Below are positions 56,354-64,000 of a stretch of 64,000 bases of DNA, in pieces; positions within the stretch are counted from its first letter, which is position 1, and each line of letters begins with the position of its first letter. Location of the stretch: NCBI RefSeq assembly GCF_047948215.1, contig NC_134467.1, positions 34,625,020 to 34,689,019 of the forward strand, given 5' to 3'. Made by a program: the position numbers and the translations under genes. The DNA comes from Lycorma delicatula. Lineage: Eukaryota; Arthropoda; Insecta; Hemiptera; Fulgoridae. The notes beneath the pieces were generated by a model, which made no database searches, had not been told where the DNA came from, and saw only the letters and a program-made list of their open reading frames with translations.

Positions 56354-56959
56354 AAATAAAAAACTTAACTGATGCATTTAGCGCGTCAACAATGACATGC
56401 GTAATTTAATTGCCTAATGGGAATGCTGCAGTAGGCGTGCGCGACGCTAGAACGGTATCGTCCCTCCTTGTCTCGCGTGAGTCTGTGTTTTACTTGACCT
56501 CATATAATATTATCCTATCAGAACAATAGACGCGCGGTTGCTAAGTGCGCTCTAAGATCCGTGCGGGCGGCCTGCTACAACGTAAGATTTCATTTATTAA
56601 ATAGGTACCCTACCGAAAAATATGATAAATATAGCAAAGATATTCATCATCACGAGATTTTAAGGAAAATATGCAATAACCGGTGAGAGTGGGCTTAATA
56701 TTAAGCAAGTGCATATGCAAATATGCAAAAAACGTATAATCTGGTCTCTAGTTATATCCATTGATGTTATTATGTTATGTTTTGTTTGATTATTTATTTT
56801 ATTTTTCAATTTAAAATTCATGAATCTGTTAATTTTAAAATCTATTATTTTAGTTAAGTTCAAAAAAAAAATTATATTACCCAATTCGAATAGTATGTTT
56901 TCGTGTAATGTATTGTTAGCAGGAACCTTCAAGAATGGACTAGAAAACACCCTCTTATA

Positions 56960-58290
56960 CAGTACAATTAATAAACATTAAATTATTTTATAAAAAAAAT
57001 ATGTGGATGACATATTGATAATATATAACCAACAATTTAACTTTAAATATTAAATACAATTTAAACAGAGAAAATAATAACAGTACTGATTACTTGGACA
57101 TAAAATTTAACAAAATATTTTACCACTAAGAAAATCGATATAGTAATTTATAGAAAACCAACAAAAGAGAATACAACTTAAATCGTTCCATCCTTGGAAT
57201 CAAAAAACGGGAAACTTTAATTTATTAATTTATATAGCGTTAAAATACTTAACATATAATAATATATAATTGAATAATGAAATAAATAATACTAAATTTA
57301 TGGTTTTAAATAATAGATATGATACTAAATTAATGAATAAATTATTCACCAGAATAAAAAATAAAATACACATAATGGAAAAAATAAAGTTGACGAACAA
57401 TATTATAATAATTGAATATTCTAAAATTGAATACAATAAAAAATTATAATAAATTGAATAAAATATTTAAAATTTTTTAATTAAAAACCGCGTAAAGAAC
57501 AAGTAATAAAATATATAAATAATGAAGACCCTTCTACTACAATAAATCAAGATAATAATTAAAATTTAAAAAAAAGGATTGTATAGTCTTAATTGCAAAA
57601 ATTGTGACTTAAAATATATATAATGGAAGTGAAACTTGGACAATCGGAGTATCTGAGAAGAAAAGGTTAGAAGCTTTTGAAATGTGGTGCTATAGGAGAA
57701 TGTTAAAAATCAGATGGGTGGATAAAGTGACAAATGAGGAGGTATTGCGGCAAATAGATGAAGAAAGAAGCATTTGGAAAAATATAGTTAAAAGAAGAGA
57801 CTGACTTATAGGCCACATACTAAGGCATCCTGGAATAGTCGCTTTAATTTTGGAAGGACAGGTAGAAGGGAAAAATTGTGTAGGCAGGCCACGTTTGGAA
57901 TATGTAAAACAAATTGTTAGGGATGTAGGATGTAGAGGGTATACTGAAATGAAACGACTAGCACTAGATAGGGAATCTTGGAGAGCTGCATCAAACCAGT
58001 CAAATGACTGAAGACAAAAAAAAAAAAAATATATTGGAATAACAAATCGTTCATTGGCCATAAAAATTAAAGAAAATGTTATAATTGTATTATTAAATAT
58101 AATATAGAAAAATCTAATTTCGCTAAACACATTTTAGAAACTGGGCATAATTATAACCGTAACGAATGTATTAAAATTTTAATACACAATAATAATTGTT
58201 ATAAAACCAGTATTTAAAAAAAAAAATTATATATATTTAATTAATAATAAATTGATGAATGAACAGGTTATATTCGATAATAATATTCCT
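56960..58290 (+). pseudogene. PLE-A reverse transcriptase C-part and GIY-YIG (broken)
   Basis: Starts with KYVDDILIIYNQQFNF (about 56998), the catalytic box of PLE reverse transcriptase. A frameshifted region follows, then IVIYRKPTKENTT (about 57140-57180), the YRKPT motif characteristic of PLEs. Next come the cysteine region IAKIVT or NCKNCDLKYI (about 57590-57615), the LINE-A insert, and YIGITNRSLAIKIKENV with SNFAKHILETGHNYN (58030-58160). These are the GIY-YIG endonuclease residues YIG and the ETGH block. Everything upstream of YVDD is missing; the centre of the inverted pair lies there. Multiple stops occur. Confidence 0.8.
57620..58025 (+). mobile_element. LINE-A 3' fragment inside PLE-A
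   Basis: Starts at ataatggaagtgaaacttgg and ends gactgaagac plus poly-A, inserted within cttaaaatatattggaat of the GIY-YIG region. The target duplication (aaaatatat) is blurred by the poly-A. One stop (TGA after KRRD) interrupts the LINE frame. Confidence 0.9.
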
Positions 58291-58506
58291 TATAAACAAA
58301 TTATATAATAATTAATTGTTTGGTAATATTTCATTTAATATTAACTCTATTTAATAATACTCGCAAACAATTTACGAACATGACATTACGGTCTTATTGA
58401 AGTACAATTTAATTTTATTTTTTGTCGACCGACTATTATGAATGAAAGAATTTAATTTAAATACAATTATACATTTGAATTTCAATATACATCTTTTAGG
58501 AAATCC

Positions 58507-58532
58507 CTGATGATGGAGTAACGGCTCCGAAA
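58507..58532 (+). ncRNA. Hammerhead-ribozyme-like core, PLE-A 3' end
   Basis: CTGATGA (58507-58513), stem GGAG/CTCC with loop taacgg, then GAAA (58529-58532). The same arrangement is in PLE-B. Stem III (GTA...TAC) and stem I need folding to confirm. Confidence 0.5.
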
Positions 58533-58575
58533 GTACTCGGATTTATACATTTCAAAATTGTTGGTAAGTTGAACT

Positions 58576-59090
58576 TTATATTATATAACTGTATATAACC
58601 AACGGTTCCTAATGCTTAGTAAATTAAACTGTCTAATGTTACAAAACAAAAGAAAAAGAACTAAATTTTTTATAAAGATATAAAATATAACATAATTAGT
58701 AAAAAAAAAAAAAAAACAGCTTACAAACAATTAAATAATCTGCTGAAAATATCCTCCAAATTAATGGGTACAACACTCTGCCCAAAGAAAATTGTTTTTT
58801 TTTTAATTTCCCGTATTTCAATATAGGTGTTTTTTATTATTTATTCTCCACTGATAATTTTAATAATGAACTCATCTCTTGTACTAAAAATTTGTTCATA
58901 AAAATGTGGCTTCGTTGAAAAACAAAAATCTTTTTCAATATTTCTTTCGGTTATCGAGAAAAGTAGTTTTAAATGTGCGACAGTATAAAGAGCGTTGTCT
59001 TAACCAACAAAATCACTGTTACTTTATGCTATGCGACTAGATCCATCTGCCTAAGGTTATTTTATTATAAAATATAAAATAGAAAACAAA
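58576..59090. other. AT-rich DNA, no gene seen
   Basis: No recognisable feature beyond short A/T runs. Confidence 0.5.
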
Positions 59091-59094
59091 CAAA

Positions 59095-60155
59095 AATAAT
59101 AAATGAGAATTGAAGGCGGTTACAGAACAGTCTTGCGGGAGGTAGTCTGTGTTATAGCTAGAGTCTAACCAATATCTTGGCTAATGAACGTAAGGACCGC
59201 TACATTTCCAAGGTAACCTATTGACGTCAGAACGAAAGCAGAAGATTGAAGACCGGGTCCTTGCGTCTTGGCAAGTCAGATGGGATGAACCCACCGGGTT
59301 GGTCTAGTGTTTAACGCGTCTTCCCAAATCAGTTGGTTTGGAAGTCGAGAGTTACAGCGTTCAAGTCCTAGTAAAGCCAGTTATTTTTACACGGATTTGA
59401 ATACTAGATCGTGGATACCGGTGTTCTTGGCGGTTGGGTTTCAATTAACCACACATCTCAGGAATGGTCGAACTTAGAATGTACAAGACTACACTTCATT
59501 TACACTCATACATATCATCCTCTGAAGAATTATCTAAACGGTAGTTATCGGAGGCTAAACATGAAAAAGAAAGGTCAGGTGGGATGAATCCCCCACACGT
59601 CGCTACACGCATGGTATATTTTTTATAGTGTCTAATTTAGGTGCGATTAAATGGATCTCCCCCAATAGGTGTACTACACAGTTTCTTTCCGGCGATGGTT
59701 GCTTTCGGGCGATTTTGGCTAGGTTTCGTTTGGTAGATTCGAGTAAATGCCCGGATTTTAGGACTGATGATACAGTGAACCACGTCCTCTACGTTTCTCC
59801 CCGATACGAGATCGAACGTTCACGAGCTGTTAGGGAACTTGAGAGAATACATTCCTTCCTGGATCGCCGTACCAACTGGGTGATCCGCGAGGAATGATCT
59901 ATAGCGGCTGGGTTTTTTTTTGCGCGCTTGCAATGTGTAGGTCTACAGAGAGAGTTTGATCGAGGTACTCGATCGCGGTAGGTTCCCGGGTGGCTAGGGT
60001 TCCGGGTTAGGCATTTAATTTGGTCGGAGGTAGGCGCATTGGCATCGTGCCACGGTTATATTGGTATTGTTTGTAATTTGATTTTGGGCTCCTGACGGGA
60101 GGGGGCTGCACTGCCGGGGTATGGTAACCCGTAAGACCAGGGGTGTGTCAATCAA
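59095..60155 (+). pseudogene. R1/jockey-like LINE ORF C-terminus, SINE-interrupted
   Basis: The upstream part (59100-59274) encodes GGYRTVLREVVCVIARV and, in another frame, a KAED...W remnant ending LASQMG (expected WQxRWDE). The SINE lies at 59291-59573. Downstream, an 89-codon frame (59628-59897) reads SNLGAIKWISPNRCTTQFLS, GDGCFRAILARFRLVDSSKC, TDDTVNHVLYVSPRYEIERS and ends NWVIREE. This is the TQFLTGHG and knuckle region of such LINEs, with some Cys residues replaced. The rest to 60155 is GC-rich 3' sequence. No reverse transcriptase is left. Confidence 0.75.
59291..59573 (+). mobile_element. tRNA-derived SINE with TSD, inside a LINE
   Basis: Full-length, starting ccaccgggttggtctagtgt. 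The target duplication is gtcagatgggatgaac (59275-59290) and gtcaggtgggatgaat (59574-59589), 14 of 16 identical. Confidence 0.95.
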
Positions 60156-60345
60156 ATTTACGAATCTTGAAATGACCAAACTGTAGTTTTGAAATTATTA
60201 CAATACATTAATAAATTTTATAGCCGGCTAGTCCTTAATAAAATTACAATAGATTAATACATATTAACATATTCTGTAAGATTATATATGTATATATATA
60301 TATATACATATATAATCTTACAGAATATGTTAATATGTATTAATC

Positions 60346-60395
<50 letters not shown>

Positions 60396-60872
60396 TATAT
60401 ATGTTTCTTCTAATGGAATCGCTTAGTTAAAAAGAAATTCATAAAAAAAAAATTTTTATTCATCATTATTCAAAACTTTATAGAGCCATCAAGTTCATAA
60501 TAAATAAAAAAATTGTTAGATGAAAATTCGAATAAAATTATTGCTTTTATAAAAAAAATAGCTCCAGATTAAAGATAGGAAATAATAATAATAATAATAA
60601 GTCAGTGTAATTTTTATCGCATTTGACCTTCTGTATAACATTATTAAACTACTTTTTTTATTAAATGCTTTACAATCGATATCTAAATAATCGATACTGA
60701 TATCATCAGTTACGAAATTTAGATTTTATCAGATATTTATGTAAATATTAAATAAAAATATTTGAGAAATATATAAAAATATTTATATATTATTATTTTA
60801 GTGGATATTTATATTTAGTATAAATATAAAACAATTTTGAAAAATTATGTTGAACCAGACCGGAAATATTTT
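60156..60872. other. AT-rich DNA with palindrome and (TA)n, no gene seen
   Basis: Contains the 100-bp palindrome and a TA tract at 60352-60396, plus an ATA tract near 60583-60600. Confidence 0.5.
60249..60348. repeat. Perfect 100-bp palindrome
   Basis: Each base from 60249 to 60298 pairs with its partner from 60348 back to 60299 (arm starts atagattaatacatattaac). There is no spacer. The centre is TA-repeat. A TA microsatellite follows directly. Confidence 0.95.
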
Positions 60873-61140
60873 TTTTTTTTTTTAACTGAATTTTTACGGG
60901 CATCGACTGCTAAGGTCATTAGCCCTCGTCACATTCTTTAAAAGAAATTATTATCTCCATCAGGATCGTCATATGTAAGGGTGTAAAGGGCCCTTACATT
61001 TTATTTAAAAACACAAACTTCACAATAAACATTAAAACATAAAAGACAAGGACAATCACAAACACTTACGGGGTGTAAAGGGCCCCAATATTAAAATTTG
61101 AGATAGGTTCTCAAAAGACCATGAAATTAAAATTAAAATT
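60873..61140 (-). mobile_element. LINE-type 3' tail
   Basis: The minus strand contains gacgagggctaatgacctta, gcagtcgatgcccgtaaaaa and then poly-A (T-run at 60870-60886). This tail motif is common at the ends of insect LINE-derived repeats. The body to about 61140 includes two copies of ggggtgtaaagggccc-like sequence and no ORF. Confidence 0.5.
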
Positions 61141-61159
61141 AATCTTATCAATACCATAT

Positions 61160-61490
61160 CTTTCTTTCTTTCTTTCTTCTACGTAGTCTCATTTATAGTT
61201 TGTTTAAGCACCCTCGGGGCGACCAGAACCGCCGTTGAGCAGTATATCAGTCGTGCCAGGGTGCCGTGGCAGTTGAATCCTTCTTATATCAGGCCATAGG
61301 CATGCACGGCGTACACCCATAGCCTCACGCCCACAATCCACCCTTGAGAGTCCCCCATGCCATCATCGGACACACCCCGACTCACTGCTCTTGAATGCAG
61401 GTGAGCCAAAATGGCCTAGGAAAGAGGGCTACCTCCCGTCACTATACGTGCCACGCTTCGAGACTCCGTTATATGTATATATAAAACTAC
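61160..61490 (-). mobile_element. LINE-tail element, relative of 17578-18511
   Basis: The minus strand shows ctgccacggcaccctggcac, ctcaacggcggttctggtcg and gagggtgcttaaaca, then an A-rich end with gaaa repeats. This matches the last 90 bp of the element at 17.6-18.5 kb. It is GC-rich and has no ORF. Confidence 0.7.
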
Positions 61491-61499
61491 CGCTTAGAG

Positions 61500-61850
61500 T
61501 ATCTTTTACCACAGCTTTAAACTTCCATTTTATAGACTTTTAAGAAGTCCACTGGCGTGTAAAAATGCAACTATATTTTCTTCATTTCCATTATCCAGAT
61601 CAGCACTAATATTATTTAATAAAAATATTAATAAAAATATACGGAAATAAAAGTATATAGACACCTTCCTGAAATTTTTTTAATATTTATTTGTGTTTTT
61701 TGGATTAAAGGAAATGTCAAAATTTGCAAAAACCCCAATACCCAAAATTTTGACTGATTTGTGTACTTTCCCTTTATGGATCTGCAGCTGCTGCTGAAAA
61801 TATAAAAGATGGATAGAAATATAAAACTAACTCGTATAAATGTGCCCTCG
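61500..61850. other. No gene seen
   Basis: AT-rich sequence. The minus-strand open frame crossing 61628-62086 is a shadow of the LINE on the plus strand. Confidence 0.45.
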
Positions 61851-61904
61851 GCGGACGGCGTAAAAACGGCGTAAATGAAGCCATGATACAGGACTTCATG
61901 CATG

Positions 61905-63225
61905 GAAGAGATTGATACTCTCTCTCCTGGAAAAACAAAATTTATAAAGATGGTAGGAAGATGGCCTATACCAGAAATTCCGATACAGCTTGACGACGAA
62001 CACGTATTTTCGGTAACATCCATAAAATACCTAGGCGTGTGATTAGATCGGCGACTGACGTTCCCAACAGACGTGAAAGTGACCACGGAAAGGCGGCTAA
62101 CATGGTTAAGAATCTCAGCAAACTTTTGGGAAACGTCTCGACCTCTCGAATGTCCAAAATATGAGTGTACGGCTACGTCATTCTATCTTACTATACGATG
62201 TTACAGTCTAAGGGAAGAACAGGCGAGTTGTAGAAGACGACCAACGACGGATGGCACTACATATATCTTCAGCCTACTCGTCTATATCTACGGAAGCTAT
62301 CCTGCTGATAACAGAGATTCCCCCTCACGAACCAGCTGGCCACTATGAGGAGGACAATAATGACAGGTTCCAATAAGGAGACGGCGTACAGAGAGATGAT
62401 AGAGGAATGGCAAGCAAGGTGGGAGGGACACAGCCTTAACGGGATGCTGGACCCAGCGCCTGATTCAGAAGATAGAACCATAGATTTCAAGAGGTTTTGG
62501 AGAACTAAATTATTGGGTGACACAAGATTTTACGGGACACGAAATGTTTCGCCCCTACCTTTACACTAGAAGAAGAGATGAGGACTCGTTTTGTCTTTAT
62601 TGTGCCAATAATGATGACCCAGAATAAGTCATTTTTTAATATCAGAGATGGGCCCGCGAAAGAGAACAATGCGAACAAATTACAGGTTTTTTGACAGTCG
62701 AAACGATAGTACACCGTATGCTTTCCGACCTGAATATGTTTACATCCGTATGAATACTACGGAAGTCCTACGGAATAAGAACAAGGAAGATTGAATAGCG
62801 AGGTTGTGGTAGACATCCTTTCTTGGAGTCGTCGTCCGTCCATGTCTACACGGGTGGGCGGGGGTAGGCCCCTAAGCTCCCAAGAGTAGAGATGTCAAGA
62901 AGACCGCAGAAAAGCCCACAGGTAATGAGAAGGACCGGAGAGCAAAGGGTGAAGGACAGCCTCCTGCGGACCCGTCGTTTGTCCGCGCTTGCGAGGATGG
63001 GAAACAGTGATGAAACACGAAGGACTCTGAAACCCCCAAGCTCAAAGGCACATTCCGAGGTTGTGTAATGCTTTTTCGCAGTCTAGCCTCGGGAGGGGAG
63101 AATTGGGGTGATAGGAGGTTTAGTCGGTAGGGCGCAGGTACACATACGCAACCATTATAATAACTTGCAGAACTTGTTAGGAAGTCCTACACTTCGCCCG
63201 TAAATGCGGTTCCTCCGACACACCG
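61905..63225 (+). pseudogene. R1-like LINE ORF2 C-terminal half and 3' UTR
   Basis: Pieces in order: PGKTKFIKMVGRWPIPEIPI and FSVTSIKYLGV (61926-62040), LDRRLTFPTDVKVTTERRLT (62045-62105), a mid-part in other frames, and TDFKRFWRTKLLGD-like sequence (about 62480-62520). These are followed by FTGHEMFRPYLYTRRRDEDS and FCLYCANNDDPE (62530-62625), where the Cys knuckle keeps C-x2-C but the His position is replaced by a stop codon. The final VETIVHRMLSDLNMF lies near 62695-62740. GC-rich 3' UTR follows and ends with the shared tail (gtcggtagggcgcaggtaca, gcggttcctccgacac, 63120-63220). Reverse transcriptase core and endonuclease are absent. Inactive. Confidence 0.75.
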
Positions 63226-63870
63226 ATATATATATAAAAAGCTCATATAAATTTATATATTATTAAATTAAAAAAAAGAATATTATTTGAATTAAAAAAA
63301 AATTATAAATTTAGTTATTTGAAAACTTATTTTTTTATTAAAGAAATTTTCTTATTCTATTAGTTTTTTATATTACTTCTGTTCACCAAAGAGTATTTAG
63401 AAACGAAGTTGATTAAAAGAAAAGGAGAAGTAAAAGATATGTGTACCAAAGTAAATAATAATAATAAATAAAAGAGTGGAATATAGAAAGATGTTGAAAA
63501 GAAAAAAAAGTGAAATCAGTGGGAAGAAATCCAAAAACTTTTCCGATTAAATGGCTTGTTCAACTCAGATCAATTAAATAGACTTCTACATTACAGGCTT
63601 AACAAGTGTTACATTATTGACTCTAAAGAGTAAATAATAAATTTCAGGTAGTATTTTATGTAAATAAATGAAAATTAACAATACTTTAACATAAAATTGA
63701 TAAACAAGTAATTATTTAACTACGTTTAGCAGTAAAATGACAAAAATTATAGCATTTAATCAAAAATATATTGGATATGTAGAAAAATAAATTAAATATG
63801 TGCGATTTGATAATTTCTTACTTATTTCTTAAAATTTCCTCATGTTGAGGATGAATTATTATCTACTTCC
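63226..63870. other. AT-rich DNA, no gene seen
   Basis: No recognisable feature. Confidence 0.5.
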
Positions 63871-63879
63871 TTTTATCAA

Positions 63880-64000
63880 TAAATTTCTTTTTAAGATTTC
63901 ATTATTTCTCCTATCATAAATCAACCTTTTTCTAGGTCTACCACCTGTTCCTTTACATTATTTTTTACCCTAATCCTTTTGTCACGAACGGTGCAGCAGA
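63880..64000 (-). pseudogene. Possible LINE ORF end, cut by window edge
   Basis: The minus strand encodes GTGGRPRKRLIYDRRNNEIL. GRPRKRW-type runs occur near the end of LINE ORFs of the LINE-A/B group. The stretch is too short to be sure. Confidence 0.3.

Larger units (their letters stand above)
52979..56750 (-). mobile_element. hAT transposon inside PLE-B, both ends present
   Basis: Terminal inverted repeats are tagagactggattata (52979) and, inverted, tagagaccagattata (ending 56750). The subterminal regions on both sides are rich in atatgca repeats. The 8-bp flanks ctaatatc (52971-52978) and gttatatc (56751-56758) match at 6 of 8, as expected for a hAT target duplication. Removing the element rejoins the PLE-B N-terminal reading (MDI then SNHELKF). 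It holds a decayed transposase, a mariner and two SINEs. Confidence 0.85.
49725..56950 (-). pseudogene. PLE-B reverse transcriptase and GIY-YIG ORF (split)
   Basis: In minus-strand order: an N-terminal piece (KVPANNTLHENILFELGN, to HNIITSMDI; 56950-56759), then the hAT insert. SNHELKFREGIINITDIDFN and KNNNAFIVKSDKTNTVLI (52970-52630) follow. Next are the reverse-transcriptase boxes KFITLDIKDMYTNIDTNKI (about 52180-52240) and MGLNIGSPPTTILEDIFM (about 51995-52055), then the TA-flanked insert, and YADDILIIYN (about 51090-51120). An internal deletion follows. The endonuclease part is NRSLAFRIEELVNCII, EKSNFPKHILESRDNYN (about 50080-50190), split by the R1-like insert just before YIG. The order RT then GIY-YIG and the LDIKDMYTNI and GSPPT boxes identify an endonuclease-positive PLE. 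Frameshifts and stops make it inactive. Confidence 0.8.
49672..58575. mobile_element. Head-to-head Penelope-like (PLE) pair with nested inserts
   Basis: PLE-B (minus strand, 56950 to 49672) and PLE-A (plus strand, about 56960 to 58575) face away from a centre at about 56955. Their outer 3' ends are inverted copies of each other, for example aaatccctgatgatggag and ccgaaagtact, then ataaagtt at the rims. PLE-B is interrupted by inserts at 50219-50850, 51130-51945 and 52979-56750. PLE-A is interrupted at about 57620-58025. Inverted partial copies are a known feature of Penelope insertions. The internal sequence is old, with many stops. Confidence 0.8.

Noticed and set aside
57690..58130. 146-codon minus-strand frame
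   Set aside because: Antisense to LINE-A; the same shadow appears opposite 33785-34081.

Overview
This window looks like gene-poor, AT-rich animal nuclear DNA, most likely insect and possibly hemipteran. The basis is the mix of mariner/Tc1, IS630-type, hAT, Penelope-like and R1/jockey-like elements, plus a very abundant tRNA-derived SINE; the species call is inference. I found no host protein-coding gene, rRNA, functional tRNA gene or CRISPR array. Nearly everything recognisable is a transposable element, mostly broken, and many elements sit inside one another.

Layout. 1-9.3 kb: AT-rich DNA, the 5' half of a mariner-type element joined to a LINE tail, tRNA-SINE pieces, a tandemly duplicated repeat, a GT microsatellite and a decayed mariner transposase (minus strand). 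10.7-13.2 kb: an IS630/Tc1-type relic with recognisable terminal inverted repeats, split by a SINE. 13.6-16.45 kb: a mariner relic flanked by long inverted repeats and invaded by an R1-like LINE. 17.4-18.5 kb: a SINE and a 0.93 kb LINE-tail element inserted one beside the other, with a shared triplicated target site. 19.8-21.45 kb: a foldback-like element whose long inverted repeats contain tandem units and whose centre holds a 140-codon ORF. 22-37.6 kb: SINEs and many 5'-truncated copies of one LINE family (here LINE-A). 38.2-39.2 kb: the 3' half of the mariner seen at 2 kb. 41.46-43.53 kb: an R1-like LINE inside another LINE. 44.4-46.5 kb: a compound AC/AG microsatellite and a decayed arthropod-type repetitive gene. 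47.4-48.0 kb: an R1-like fragment with a target-site duplication. 59-63.2 kb: more R1/jockey-like LINE tails and a perfect 100-bp palindrome.

The centrepiece is 49.67-58.58 kb. Two Penelope-like (PLE) copies lie head to head with outward-facing 3' ends, each ending in a hammerhead-ribozyme-like core. The longer copy is split by an R1-like fragment, a TA-flanked repeat and a complete-length hAT element. The hAT is itself split by a mariner element and two SINEs. The shorter PLE copy is split by LINE-A at almost the same site in the GIY-YIG endonuclease where the R1-like fragment entered the other copy.

These elements do not form a pathway. The autonomous LINEs, PLE and DNA transposons would have supplied the enzymes, and the SINEs and TIR-only repeats probably borrowed them. 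Only short ORFs remain open, and none looks like a full-length functional transposase or reverse transcriptase.
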